Assembly (NCBI GenBank): GCA_027257055.1
Contig: JAPVLO010000233.1
Span: 2,232,001-2,296,000, forward strand
Direction of reading: 5' to 3'
Source: Cephalopachus bancanus
Lineage: Eukaryota > Chordata > Mammalia > Primates > Tarsiidae
DNA: 64,000 nt
Shown: positions 33,421-44,652 of the stretch, piece after piece
Numbering within the stretch: position 1 is the first letter of the stretch
How the letters are laid out: every line of letters begins with the position of its first letter
Translations under genes and position numbers: made by a program
The notes under the pieces: generated by a model
Told to the model about the DNA's origin: nothing
What the model saw: only the letters and a program-made list of their open reading frames with translations
The model's database searches: none

Positions 33421-33939
33421 GAACGAAATTGCCGGTGCGAGTTTGTGGACACTTGACCTTGCAGTTGTTCTGGGGTGGGCCGAATTCTTCAGAATCCCTG
33501 CCCTAGGTGAAGTCGAGTACCCCCTCTTGCTGGTGTCCGGTCAAAGCTGATCGAGGGTTAGCCCTGAAGGGACTTGGCCAGTGAAGCCGAAGTCCCAAAT
33601 CCTCAAGTGAATCAATGGGGGGACGTCCTGGATGGGCCTCATTCTGTTGGAGGTGAGATACAAGTTCTCTTTTGCTGGGGTGACTCCAGGCCTCAGGGAG
33701 CCCCACCTCCCACCGTGGAAGCCACCGCGGCTCCAGACACTCTCAAGATGGTGACCCCCGGGTTCCAGCACCTGGAACAGGCAGAGCTAGGAGAATGGAC
33801 TCCCCTTTCCAGGCCCGACGTGCCTTGGAGAAAACCCACGTATCTGAATGAGGGGAAGGTTCGAGAAGGGATCAGCCGCCCAGCGGGGCCCTGTCTGCCC
33901 AGGGGGACAGGTGGGCTGACGCAGGCATCCCTGTTGGAA
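33421..33939. other. Unassigned stretch before the MFAP1 retrocopy
   Basis: Contains most of a 168-codon open frame (33574-34080) that runs on into the MFAP1 retrocopy. It does not match the MFAP1 frame and looks spurious. The retrocopy may begin within this stretch, but similarity is not clear here. Confidence 0.35.
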
Positions 33940-34304
33940 TCTGTCACTTTCAGGGGCTGCTGTTGCCACCATCAGCTTTCATCGGAGTCAAGGGCACCCA
34001 TGAAGGGACTGCCCATTCTGTGTACGGAGGGGGTTCAGCCAGTCAGCCCGGCTATGGCATCTGCAGGATGGGATTGGTGACCTGGGGGCGTGAGATTGGC
34101 TTGACAGCGGGTAACAGGGAGCCACGGTGCGGGGAGAAAGCGGCTCAGAGGAGGAGTTGCCCAGGACAAGAAGATGGCAGGAAGAGCAGGCAGAGGCTGA
34201 GGCAGAGGCGGCCAAGAGGTCCCTCAGCAGAGGAGGAGGCAGACGTCCCGGGAGGACTCAGAGGAAGCTGAGGATGGAGAGCATCCAGACAGTGAAGATG
34301 AGAT

Positions 34305-34597
34305 TGGGGCTGGGCTCAGTGGCTCAGCCTGTAACCCCAGCACTTTGGGAGGCCGAGGTGAGTGGATTGCCTGAGTCTGCGGGTTCGAGAACAGCCCGGG
34401 CAACTTGGCGAGACTTTGTCTCTACAATAAATAAAAAATTAGCCGGGTGTGGTAGCGTGTACCTGTAGTTCCGGCTACTCGGAAGGCTGAGGCGGAATGA
34501 TCGCTGGAGCCCAGCAGGTCAATGCTGGGGTGACTTTGAGCGTGCCACTACATTCCAGCCTAGGCGACAGAGTGAGACTCCATCTCAAAAAAAAAAA
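34305..34597 (+). mobile_element. Alu, T2 sublineage, in MFAP1 retrocopy
   Basis: Sense; splits the acidic region of the retrocopy. The cDNA-like sequence continues at once on the other side (GGCATCGCCTCGCCGTAAGC). Confidence 0.95.
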
Positions 34598-34667
34598 ATG
34601 GCATCGCCTCGCCGTAAGCAGGTCTTCATACAGAAGGAAGGCTCAGTGACATTAAGAACTGACAAAG

Positions 34668-34966
34668 CAGGGCATGGTGGCCCATGCCTGTCATCCCAGC
34701 ACTTTGGGAGGCTGAGGCGGGAGGGTCGCTTGAGCCCCAGGAGCTCGAGACCAGCCTGGGCAACACAGCAAGACCTCATCTCTACAAAAAGTCAAAAACT
34801 TAGCCAGACGTGGAGGCATGCACCTGTAGTCCCAGCTATTCAGAAGGCTGAGGCAGGAGGTTCATCTGAGCCCAAGAGTTCGAGGCTGAAGTAAGCCATG
34901 ATGGTGCCACTGCACTCCAGCGTGGGTGACAGAGTGAGCTCCCAACTCAAAAGGGGAAAAAAAAAG
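34668..34966 (+). mobile_element. Alu, J-type, in MFAP1 retrocopy
   Basis: Sense; the retrocopy resumes after the tail with AGAACAGAGGCTGAGGCACTC. A J-type Alu here would date the retrocopy to before that insertion. Confidence 0.93.
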
Positions 34967-35887
34967 AACAGAGGCTGAGGCACTCAAACAGAAGGAGCCA
35001 GATCAGGCAGCCACACATGGAGCTGAGCAGAGGCCCAAGTGCACAGTCTGGGTCGCGGAAGACCAAGAAACAGCTGCGGGAGGACAGCTGCACTGAATGC
35101 ACCTGACCCTGAGACAAGAACGGTAGAGGTTAGGAGGCAGGGAACGTTCGGGAGCTGGAAAGAATCAAGAGGGACAGAGAAGACCAAGAAGCACTTGACA
35201 AGGAGAACGCAGAGACAGCGGCTGTGAAGCCAGAGGAAGACCAGCTGGCCGAGCTCCAGGCAAAGGGCGAAGTCACTGCCAACAGAGCCATTCGGGGCAG
35301 TGTGATCTCGGGGTGCCTTCCTCACGGGTGAGGATGAAGGAGCATCCCTGCCCACAAGCAGCATCTCAGCCAACCCATCCCTCCTCGAGTCATGCAGGTC
35401 AAGAGTTTTGGACCTTCTGGTTATACCAATACCCCCACTTTGGGGCTCAAGACACCACCTCCTTCGCCTCAGCACGGGGCCAGGACGGGTGCACAAAACA
35501 CAAAGGTCTTTCCACGAAAGGCAGCTGGGGTACGAGATGTACTCGAGCACTGTTTGCCAAGAGGCAGAAAACCACCTGGGTGCCAATGACGCGTTCTTCC
35601 AAATGTGAGATTCCAGGGGAAACCGCAGCCTCCAGTCCTCGACCTGCTTTTGCCATTATGTGCACGGCCCCTGCATCCAGCACTCTGTCCTTCTGCCATG
35701 CTTGTGTGGGTAGCCCAGTTTCTGAAGGTGCTTTGTGACATCTCGGCTCATGCTGAGAAATTCCCCGAAAAACACTATCTAGGTAGGATTAAAGACATCC
35801 CGTGTATTTCTGAGAAATCTTAGGTTTCATCAGTGCTGTGACTTCCCATATTTATGTGGGACCATTCTGATATTTGTTTTATTTTGT

Positions 35888-36200
35888 TTTGTTTGTCTTT
35901 TTGTTTTTGTTTTTGTTTTTGTTTTGAGTTGGAGTCTCACTCTGTCGCCCAGACTGGAGTGCAGTGGCCGCTCCCGGCCACCGCAGCCTCGACCTGCTGG
36001 GCTCCGGCGATCCTTCTGCCTCAGCCTTCCGAGTAGCCGGAATTACAGGCATGCGCTACCACGCCCGGATGATTTTTTGATTTACTGTAGAGATGAGGTC
36101 TCGCTACCCAGGCAGATCTCGAACCCATGGGCTCAGGCAATCCACTCACCTCAGCCTCCCAAAGGCGTGGGATTACAGGCTGAGCCACCGAGCCCAGCTG
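35888..36200 (-). mobile_element. Alu, T2 sublineage
   Basis: Antisense with a (GTTTTT)n tail (35890-35925). The first of two adjacent antisense T2 copies. Confidence 0.95.
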
Positions 36201-36487
36201 TTTTTGTTTTTTATGAGTTGGAGTCTCACTCTGTCGCCCAGACTGGAGTGCAGTGGCTGCTCCCGGCCACCACAGCCTTGACCTGCTGGGCTCCGGTGAT
36301 CCTTCCGCCTCAGCCTTCTGAGTAGCCGGAATTACAGGCGTGCGCTACCACGCCCAGCTGATTTTTTTATTTATTGTAGAGATGAGGTCTCGCTGCCCAG
36401 GCGGGTCTCAAACCCGCAGGCTCAGGCGATCCACTCACCTCAGCCTCCCAAAGGCACGGGATTACAGGCTGAGCCACCGAGCCCGGC
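36201..36487 (-). mobile_element. Alu, T2 sublineage
   Basis: Antisense, directly abutting the previous copy with the same orientation. Ends GAGCCACCGAGCCCGGC. Confidence 0.95.
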
Positions 36488-36493
36488 TCTGAT

Positions 36494-36612
36494 GTTTTTT
36501 TAAAGATGGGATCTCACTCTGTTGCCCATGTTGGATTCAAAGTGGGCTCAAGTGGTCCTCCTGCCTCAGCCTCTTGAGTAGCTGGGACTAAAAGCACCTG
36601 TCACTGCACTGG
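36494..36612 (-). mobile_element. Alu fragment, diverged
   Basis: Mixed antisense arm: AAAGATGGGATCTCACTCTGTTGCCC, then CTCAGCCTCTTGAGTAGCTGGGACTA. Confidence 0.75.
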
Positions 36613-36829
36613 GGTCTGAGTTCCTTTTTCCATCCCCTTAGCTTGGGTCAGAAAAGTGGGTATGTAAGTGGGCAATGCACAACTAATCCTTAGGGTTAAG
36701 CATAATATATCAGGAAATCTAAGCTCATTGAAACCTATTTTGCATTTTTTGGTTGAAGTCTGCTTGTCCAGGTGAACATACGTTTGATCAGTGTATATGT
36801 TTGTGTCAAGCAACAAAAGAATGATGAAG
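36613..36829. other. No recognised gene or repeat
   Basis: Short unique stretch before the RBM22 retrocopy, which may begin slightly inside it. Confidence 0.3.
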
Positions 36830-38190
36830 GAAGGAAGGAAAAAGAAAAGAAAAGCTAAATCTAGGCCAGCACTCAGTGTTTGGCTGGTGCCCTGGGGTCC
36901 GCACGTGTTCGGAGAAGACCAAAGTGTGCCAACTTGTCGACCTGCCTCTTGGATATTAGAGTATGTGGCCTGTCCACCAGGTTCTTGACATAGGATTATC
37001 TTTGAAGGATGACATGCCAAAGTCAGATGTCAACAGAGAGCACTCCCCATAGAATGCGGAGAGAGGGATTTCCAGCTTCGATGGAATGACCAGGTGACTC
37101 CTAGGGAAAGTCATATCTACCAGTGACAAGCTTCTCAAACTGCCTGGACCACACCCTGCCACAGAAGGAATCGGCCCCACATGTCCTTCTGGGTGAAAGG
37201 AGCATGTGACAGAGGAGAAGAGTTTCCATACAAACACGAGAAGGCCACAGATCCAGGTGACCAAAAAGTTAAAGACCAGTCCAGGTATGCTGTCTCGTGC
37301 CTGTAATCCCAGCACTCTGGGAGGCCAAGGCGGGAGGTTTGCTTGAGCCCAGGAGTTCGAGACCAGCCTGGGCAGCATAGTGAGACCTTGTACCTACAAA
37401 TAATAATAATAACGATAGCCAGATGTGGTAATGCACACCTGTAAGTCCCAGCTGCTCAAGAGGCTGAGGCAGGAGGATCACTTGAGCCCAAGAGTTCAAG
37501 TCTGCAGCAAGCCATGATCATGCCACTGCACTCCGGTCTGGGGGACAGAGTGAGACCCCGACTCAAAAAAAAATTAGTTAAAGACTGATATGATGCAATC
37601 AATGAACTGGAGCAGATAAGTTTCTCCAGTGGGCTTCAGCCCTGCCTCGCCCGGCCCCACTAGAGGACAGGACTGTCACCACACTAGATGTGGATGGTCT
37701 GGGTGATGCCCTTCGCGAGTCAGGCCCGGAGAGTCACTTCCGGCAGTTAGGAGCAGTACAAACAGTTCCCTCGGCATGCTGTAGGGTAGACTCAGTGGCA
37801 GCTGCTGTCAAATACTTGAGTAGCTCGATTGTGACGGCTACAGACTCCACGTGACATGGGGAGGACCCCAGCAGCCAGAGAGAGAGGAAAAAAGGAGGAC
37901 CCAAAGATCAGGGTCCGGCAGAGCCTGTTCCCAGACTGCTGTGCCTTCTCCCCCAACACAGACGGGGATGCCTCTGCCCACTGCCCCGAGCAATCCTCCG
38001 GCTGTGGGGAACAGCAACCTGCCACGCGCCTAGGTTTTGGGCCACAAGCATTCCACTCGACGGCACCACCTCCTCCTTTCTTGAGGCTCCAGGGCCTTCA
38101 GAGCACAGGAGCTCGTGCTGGAGACACAGCAGTCTAGCACATCACCACTCCTCTGGGGCTTCATGGAAGAAAGGGCGTTTAAAAATCCCA
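36830..38190 (+). pseudogene. RBM22 processed pseudogene, interrupted by an Alu
   Basis: RBM22 is a spliceosomal RNA-binding protein with a CCCH zinc finger and one RRM. This intronless, 5'-truncated copy begins in the N-terminal zinc-binding region (CTGGTGCCCTGGGGTCCGCA near 36886). It passes through the 'KDDMPKSDVN' region (near 37008-37037) and then the CCCH finger region ([19 protein letters not shown]). An Alu (37277-37575) with 10-bp flanking repeats follows. It continues into the RRM (GGATGGTCTGGGTGATGCC for the VGGLGD motif) and the proline-rich C-terminus (GFGPQAFHSTAPPPPF). It ends ...GARAGDTAV and TAG at 38137. Several in-frame stops and frameshifts break it. The poly-A is not evident; an Alu begins at 38199. 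Confidence 0.9.
37277..37575 (+). mobile_element. Alu, J-type, in RBM22 retrocopy
   Basis: Sense; AGTTAAAGAC is duplicated at 37267-37276 and 37576-37585. Removing it restores continuous RBM22-like sequence. Confidence 0.96.
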
Positions 38191-38198
38191 GCAAATGA

Positions 38199-38488
38199 GG
38201 CCGGGCGTGGTGGCTCACGCCTATAATCCCAGCACATTGGGAAGCCGAGGCAGGAGGATAGCTTGAGCCCAGAAGTTTGTGACCAGCCTGGGCAACACAG
38301 CAAGACCTCGTCTCTACAAAAAGTTAGCCAGACATGGTGGTGTGCGCCTGTAGCCCCAGCTACTCGGGAAGAGGCTGAGGCAGGAGGATCGCCTGAGGCC
38401 AGGAGTCCGAGGCTTCAGTGGCCATAAGCATGCCACTGCACTCTCTCTAGCCTGGGCAACAAAGTGAGACCTCCGACTCAAAAAAATC
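38199..38488 (+). mobile_element. Alu, J-type
   Basis: Sense, with a small CTCT insertion in CTGCACTCTCTCTAGCC. Lies at the 3' end of the RBM22 retrocopy. Confidence 0.93.
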
Positions 38489-38851
38489 AAAATCCCAGTG
38501 AATAAATTCAGGAGTAAATATATTTTCCTTCCTGTAGTTTCCATGGTAGCCGAATGTGTTCAGACATGGGCAGACAGCAGACAGCAGCCATGCTTCCCTG
38601 CCCGTATCGGAAGGACCAGTGGACCTCAGATAAGCTGACGTTAACACATCTGCTCACTGTTGCAACATGAATAATAAAACCTAACGCCTGTTCCCCTCAC
38701 CTTTACGGGGGACACGCAGCTGGTGAATTGGGACACTTGAGAGAGCTACTACCCCGATTATACGGCCGTTTTGTATCTTTTTGAGGGTAGGGTGGAACTG
38801 ATCTACAATTAAAAAACCTTTTGACCATTTATGTGCTCATTAAGTATTTTC
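38489..38851. other. No recognised gene or repeat
   Basis: Unique-looking; nothing supported. Confidence 0.3.
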
Positions 38852-39168
38852 CTTTTTTTTGTTGTTTTTTGTTTGTTTGTTTGTTTTTTTGAGGTGTGGT
38901 CTCACTCTGTTACCCAGGCTGGAGTGCAGTGGTACAATCACAGCTCACCATAGCCTCAGACTCAGCTCAGGAAATCCTTCCGCCCCAGCCTTCCAAGTAG
39001 CCGAGACTACAGGCATGCACCACCACGCCTTGCTAACTTTTTTTTTTTTTGTAGAGACAGAGTCTCACTGTGTTGTCCAGGCTGGTCTCGAACTCCTGGG
39101 CTCAAGCGATTCTCCTGCTTCTGCCTCCCAAAGTGCCGGGATTATAGGCATGAGCCACCGCGCCCAAC
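38852..39168 (-). mobile_element. Alu, J-type
   Basis: Antisense, begins in T/GTTT-rich tail sequence. Ends GAGCCACCGCGCCCAAC. Confidence 0.93.
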
Positions 39169-39194
39169 AGACAATCTCTCTTTTGGAAGAGCTG

Positions 39195-39570
39195 CATAAA
39201 ACTCCACCTTGCAATGTATCACAATTTATTTTCCCGTTCCCCTGTTGACACAATTTTTACTATTGCTAGTAGTGCTGCAAATGTCCTCTGACGTGTTTCT
39301 CTTTGCCCTCTCCCATGAGCAGATCCAGATCTGTAGGGTAGGTTCCTACAAGTGGAATTAGTCAAGTCATCTCTACGTGTTTATAGAGTTATCACGTCGC
39401 ACTCATTAGCATTCTCAGCCGTGAGTGTATGGGCCCCTCCCCACACACGCGTTCACCTGTACAGATCGACCGGCCTCTTCCCAAATGCTTGGGACTAGAA
39501 GTGCTTCTGATTTCTGCTTTTGTAGGATTTTGGAATATTTGCATGTATATAATTAGATATCTTGGGCATG
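39195..39570 (-). mobile_element. Old L1 fragment, antisense
   Basis: Phrases such as AGTAGTGCTGCAAATG, GTTCCTACAAGTGGAATTA, TTTATAGAGTTATC and CACTCATTAGCATTCTC correspond to the reverse strand of old L1 3' regions. Strongly diverged. Confidence 0.5.
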
Positions 39571-39629
39571 GGACCCAAGTCTAAACACAAACTTCACTTA
39601 TTTATTTTGTTTGTTTGGTTTTGATTTTG

Positions 39630-39918
39630 GTTTCTTTGAGTCGGAGTCTTACTCTGTCGCCCAGGCTGGAGTGCAGTGGCATGCTCACAGCCACTGCAGC
39701 CTCGACCTGCTGGGCTCAGGTGATCCTTCTGCCTCAGCCTTCCAAGAAGCTGGAACCACAGGCACGTGCCACCACGCCCAGCTAAGTTTTTGATTTATGG
39801 TAGAGACAACATCTCGTCAAGTTGGCCAGGTTGGTCTGGAACCCCTGGGCTCAGGCAATCCTCTCACCTCCGCCTCCCAAAGTGCTGGGATGACAGACGT
39901 GAGCCACCTCACCTGGCA
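39630..39918 (-). mobile_element. Alu, T-type
   Basis: Antisense; (GTTT)n-rich tail upstream. Ends CGTGAGCCACCTCACCTGGC. Confidence 0.93.
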
Positions 39919-39934
39919 CAAAAAATATTTTAAA

Positions 39935-40088
39935 ACATTAGCCAGGCATGGGAATGCATGCGTGTAGTCCCAGCTACTTGGGAGGCTGAGAAGGAAGGAT
40001 CACGTGAGCCTAGGGGGTTGAGGCTGCAGTGAGCCATGATCGTGTACTCTGGCCTGGGAGACAGAGTGAAACCCCAGCTCAAAAAAAA
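39935..40088 (+). mobile_element. Alu right-arm fragment, J-type
   Basis: From CATTAGCCAGGCATGGG to AGACAGAGTGAAACCCCAGCTC. Its tail has turned into a GA-rich repeat. Confidence 0.9.
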
Positions 40089-40171
40089 GAGAGAGAAAGA
40101 AAGGAGAGAAGGAGAGAAAGAGGGATGGAGGGCAGGAGGGAGAGAAGAGGGAAGGGGAGGGGGAGGAGAGA
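40089..40171. repeat. Purine-rich (GA/GGAA)n tract
   Basis: Over 80 bases almost without pyrimidines on the + strand, grown from the preceding A-tail. Confidence 0.9.
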
Positions 40172-40934
40172 TGGCTCTCCTGCTGTATCCCTGCCTGCCT
40201 CACTGGCTGGCCCGGGCCATCCACTCACCTTCCGCCAACGCCCCTGACATCTTGCCCGGTACTCTCTGCCACGACACTGATTCAGCCCCTGGCGGAGCCT
40301 ATACGAGCGTATCAGGCCTGCGCCTGTAGCCTCACGGTGACTCGTGAGCCCGAGAGACTTCCTGGAACTCCAGGTCAAAACCAGAGCTGGAAACAGTCCC
40401 GTCTCAAACCTCCACCAAGAAGCTTTTTTAAAACGTGGCCAAATGCACCAGGTCCCTCAATGAAGAAAGAACGCTGGACTTTGCGATCAGTTCTGCGGTG
40501 ATAGCTCAGTTCCTCCTTGCCGCGTTGACTGTCCCAGGTGTATAGCACATCTGTCACCAGCCTATGTGACCCGTCCAGTTGGTTCCGGTGCACATCATTT
40601 CTCCCTTTTGGATCTGGTGGCCTTGTAGATGTGAGCAGGGGATGTCACTTGAAGGGGGACACACGGAAAGACTGTGATAGGTCATGCTGTGATGGAGACT
40701 CGTGTGAGGAAACTCACAGACACCATTGTTGTTGTCATTACACGGATTGTCTTGCTGGTGTCTTCATTTCACCCTCCAGAGACGCTGAACTGAGAAGGCC
40801 ATGGTTCTTTCTGACTGCCCAAGGCATCTGAGAACAATTCAGTCTTAGGCAAATTTCAGTTGAGGATGTCTTTCCTGATTCTTTTGAAGCCTCTTAGCCT
40901 CAGTGTTTCTCTCCCTTTAAAAAAAAAAAACCTA
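40172..40934. other. No recognised gene or repeat
   Basis: Non-repeat DNA. Open frames up to about 100 codons on both strands, none with splice context or known domain. Confidence 0.35.
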
Positions 40935-41229
<295 letters not shown>

Positions 41230-41234
41230 CTATC

Positions 41235-41525
41235 AAGCCCGACATGGTGGCTCACGCCTATAATCCCAGCACTTTGGGAGGCTGAGGTGAAGGGTTTGCC
41301 TGAGCCTGCAGGTTCTAGACAGTCTAGGCAATTTGGCGAGACCTCATCTCTACAATAAATCAAAAAATTAGCGGGGCATGGTGGCATCCGCCTGTAGTTC
41401 CAGCTACTTGGAAGGCTGAGGTGGAGGGATCACCTGAGCCCAGCAGGTTGAGGCTGTGGTGGCCGTGAGCGTGCTTCTGCACTCCAGCCTGGGCGACAGA
41501 ATAAAACCCCCAACTCTAAATAAAC
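41235..41525 (+). mobile_element. Alu, T-type
   Basis: Sense; follows the previous copy after only five bases. Shares the unusual GTTC.AGACAGTCTAGGCAATTTGG phrase with it, so the two are close relatives. Confidence 0.94.
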
Positions 41526-41841
41526 AAGTAAGATAAAAATAAAACTACCTTTCAGCTGTTCCTCTGTGGGTCTCATGTCTTGAGATTTTCCATTGTAAAC
41601 ACAGAGCACACACAGCTAGTTCGTTGCTTCCCTTTTGAAACAAGCAAGCAAATACATAGATAACTGCACGTGTGGACTTCTGGCCGGCCCAAGGAAACCC
41701 GCGTGGCCTCACGAGTTTATTTACCCACGAAAGGTACATCGCATTCCCTCGGTCAGAAGCAAGGGAAGGGAGTGTGGTAGTCCTCTTGCGGGTAAATGTG
41801 ATCCCACCCCCAGCAGCCACGGCTGTGTTACCTTTGTATTT
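41526..41841. other. No recognised gene or repeat
   Basis: Unique-looking DNA; nothing supported. Confidence 0.3.
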
Positions 41842-41990
41842 TATTTTATTTCGAGACAGGTTCTCGCTCTGGTGCCCAGGCTGGAGTGCAGTGGCACAGT
41901 CAGGATTCACTGCAGCCTTGACCTCCTGGGCTCAAGGGATTCTCCCTCCTCGCCCTCCCAGGCAGCTGGGGTTAGATAGACACGCACCCA
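41842..41990 (-). mobile_element. Alu right-arm fragment
   Basis: Antisense: TTTATTTCGAGACAGGTTCTCGCTC to CCTCCCAGGCAGCTGGGG; cut off by the next Alu. Confidence 0.88.
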
Positions 41991-42205
41991 CCGGGCATGG
42001 TGGCTCATGCTTGTAATCCCAGCACTTTGGGAGGCCGAGGCAAGAGGAGGTCGAGCTCAGGAGTTCGAGACCAGCCTAAGCAACATGGCGAGACCTCGTC
42101 GCTACAGAAAAATTGTAGCCGCTGTGGTTCCAGCTACTTGGAAGCTGTGAGTGTGTCACTATCCTCCAACCTGGGTGACAGAGTGAGACTCTCCAACTCA
42201 AAAAA
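41991..42205 (+). mobile_element. Alu, internally deleted
   Basis: Sense; most of the right-arm centre is missing (AGCTACTTGGAAGCTGTGAGTGTG joins distant parts). Confidence 0.9.
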
Positions 42206-42290
42206 TGTATGTGTAGTCATGCACCTCCACACCTGGCAAATTGTCAAATTTTTTGTAGAGTCTGGGTCTTGCTATGCTGTCCAGGATAGT
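42206..42290 (-). mobile_element. Alu left-arm fragment
   Basis: Antisense piece with CATGCACCTCCACACCTGGC, then TTTTTTGTAGAGTCTGGGTCTTGCTATG. Interrupted by the next copy. Confidence 0.6.
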
Positions 42291-42317
42291 TATTTATTTA
42301 TTTGTTTGTTTATTTAT

Positions 42318-42613
<296 letters not shown>

Positions 42614-42991
42614 TAGTTATCTTTTTTAATGGAGCTCTTAAGTCATCCATTCCAAACGGTACACAACTTCGTCCACCCCTCTGACATTCCTGGTGAGTTG
42701 TGATTGGCTATGAGGGAGGGTTCATCATTCAAGGTCACCCCCCTCCCCCCCTCCCTGGAAAAGAGGTTTCCCATTCACGTTTTGCTGGTGACGGGAGTGC
42801 CGCAGTGCATTGAGTTCCTGCTTGGGACCAGGTTGTTGGGACCATGTGAGGATGGCTGCTGTAAAAATGGCTGCCTTTTCCAACCGAGGCTTACCGCAGT
42901 GCATGCATCCACGGCTTTCTTTCAACAGTCGTTCTTAACTTTAAATAAACTTTTAAAATAATTAACACCTGGCTTGCTTTTTTAAGAATGT
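42614..42991. other. No recognised gene or repeat
   Basis: Unique-looking; C-rich patch at 42735-42755. Ends in TTTAAATAAACTTTTAAAAT, which resembles a polyadenylation region or LTR end, without further support. Confidence 0.3.
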
Positions 42992-43240
42992 TGGGCCGGA
43001 TGCAGTGGTTCACGCCTGTAATTCCAACATTTTGGGAGGCTGAGGCAGGAGGATGGCTTGAGCTCAGGGGTTCCAGACCAGCCTGGGCAACTTGGCAAGG
43101 TCTCGTCTCTACAGCGATCAAAAGGGAGCCAGGCATGGTGGCACGCACCTGTGGTCCCAGCTACTTGGGAGCCTGAAGCGGAAGGATCGCTGGAGCCCAG
43201 GAGTTCGAGGCTGCTCTGAACTATGATTGTTGTTCCCCTG
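42992..43240 (+). mobile_element. Alu, T/J intermediate
   Basis: Sense; has CAACTTGGCAAGG but a J-type right arm. Truncated at its 3' end. Confidence 0.92.
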
Positions 43241-43384
43241 TCTGTAACAAACCAGCCAAAATGATTTTTTTTTAATGTTGATGTGTGAGATAGGGCAGGA
43301 GGAGGGTGTAGACTTGGGGGCTGTGGAAGGCGTTCGAGTGTGGGGGAAAAGGACACCAGCTTCTCAGAGTTCCACGTGTGTGGC

Positions 43385-43505
43385 CCGAGCCCTGGCTTCT
43401 CCAAATACTTGGCCATGTGACCATGGGAAAGCCACTTTTCAGCCTTGAGCCCTCATCTGGGAGTGGGAAAAGGACCACTGTGCAGCCCTGTGACTCGTGA
43501 CTATG
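43385..43505 (-). repeat. MIR SINE
   Basis: Antisense MIR core: CTTGGCCATGTGACCATGGGAAAGCCAC, then CCTTGAGCCCTCATCTGGGAGTGGGAAAAGG. Confidence 0.65.
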
Positions 43506-43956
43506 AAACTCGGATGGTGCCGAGGACAGGGTCCGGGCGGAGCCAAGACGCGCTCGCCCACGTCCTTCCCCGTCTCTTGGAGTCACGCTGTCTCAGAGCC
43601 TCTGTTTCTGTCTTGAGGGGCAGGCCTGGTGTTGCAGTGATGCTGAGCCTCAGGAAAGGACAGCCCGTGGGGAGGGTGGAGCAGAAGACGGGCAGTCCTG
43701 TGTCCCCATAGGAGCAAATCTCCTGCCTCCGAGAGCCACAGACTCTGAGGTCCGTAGGAAGAGGCTCAGAGGCAGGGGTCCCACCCAAGCCTCCGCCTTA
43801 CCCAGCTACGCTACTGGCTCAGGTAGGCCCAGAACCATGAACAGCTCCGCCCTTGACCAGCAGAAGGACGAGGCGAGGGGGATGAAGGGCTCGGCCACCT
43901 CCCTCCTCTACCTGGCCCCCTCCTTTCTCTGGAGTTCTCTCTGAGCAACCAGACCC
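43506..43956. other. No recognised gene or repeat
   Basis: GC-rich, single-copy-looking; overlapping open frames without domains. Confidence 0.35.
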
Positions 43957-44120
43957 AAGTCCCAGCACTTTGGGAGGCCAAGGCAGGAGGACTGCTTAAG
44001 CCTGGGAGTTCAAGACCATCCTGGGCAACATAGCAAGACCTCATCTCTGCAAAAAAAATTTAAGAATTAGCCAGGCATGGTGGTGTGTGCCCGTAGTCCC
44101 AGCTACACGGGAGACTGAGG
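43957..44120 (+). mobile_element. Alu fragment, J-type
   Basis: Begins inside the left arm (AAGTCCCAGCACTTTGGGAGG) and ends in the right-arm start. Confidence 0.9.
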
Positions 44121-44135
44121 CTCATTCCAGTTCTC

Positions 44136-44349
44136 ATTCGAGAACAGCCTGGGTAACTTGGCGAGACTTAGTCTCTATAATAAATTTTTAAAAATTAGCC
44201 AGCTGTGGTGGCGCACGTCTGTGGTTCCAGCTTCTTGGAAGGCTGAAGCAGAAGGATCGCCTGAGCCCAGCATGTCGAGGCTGTGGTAGCCGTGAGCCAC
44301 TACACTCCAGTCTGGATGACAGAGTGAGACTGCTTCCAAAAACAAACAA
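44136..44349 (+). mobile_element. Alu, T-type, 5'-truncated
   Basis: Starts CATTCGAGAACAGCCTGGGTAAC; the right arm is complete. Confidence 0.92.
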
Positions 44350-44362
44350 ATCAAAAACTGCC

Positions 44363-44652
44363 CGGCCGGGCTCAGTAGCTCAGCCTGTCATCCCAGCACT
44401 TTGAGAAGCCAAGGCAAGTGGATTGCCTGAGCGCGTTCGAGACCAGCCCAGGCAACTTGGCGAGACCTTGTCTCTACAATGAATCCAAAATTAGCTGGAC
44501 GTGGTGGTGTGCACCTGTAGTTCCATCTACTTGGAAGGTTGAGGCAGAAGGATCGCCTGAGTCCAGCAGATCGAGGCTGCGGTGGCCATGAGTGTGCCAC
44601 TGCCCTCCAGCCTGGGCGACAGAGTGAGAGTCCGACTCAAAAAAAAACAAAC
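44363..44652 (+). mobile_element. Alu, T2 sublineage
   Basis: Sense; GGCTCAGTAGCTCAGCCTGTC at its head. Lost a few bases around GAGCGCGTTCGAGACC. Confidence 0.94.

Larger units (their letters stand above)
33940..35825 (+). pseudogene. MFAP1 processed pseudogene, interrupted by two Alus
   Basis: MFAP1 is a nuclear spliceosomal B-complex protein (first named as a microfibril-associated protein). This intronless copy follows the mRNA order. A diverged N-terminal part lies at 33940-34300. The acidic segment ending in a DSEDE-type phrase stops where an Alu enters at 34305. A short piece follows (34598-34660, matching the region around VFIRKKDRVTV), then a second Alu (34668). The C-terminal half comes last, 34967-35580: RIKRDREDQEALDKENAE, then AELQAKGEVTANRAIRG, VMQVKSFG, QNTKVF and KAAGVRDV are recognisable. 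Frames change repeatedly, stops occur, and the terminal KRKTT is no longer followed by a stop (TGG in place of TGA). The 3' UTR-derived part probably extends to about 35825. Not functional. Confidence 0.9.

Noticed and set aside
33574..34080. A 168-codon + strand frame as a gene
   Set aside because: It overlaps the beginning of the MFAP1 retrocopy in a non-MFAP1 frame; there is no domain or splice context.
34984..35586. A 200-codon minus-strand frame
   Set aside because: It is antisense to the MFAP1 pseudogene coding sequence and shares its codon bias shadow.
35313..35738. A 141-codon + strand frame as an independent gene
   Set aside because: It is the frameshifted C-terminal and 3' UTR part of the MFAP1 pseudogene.
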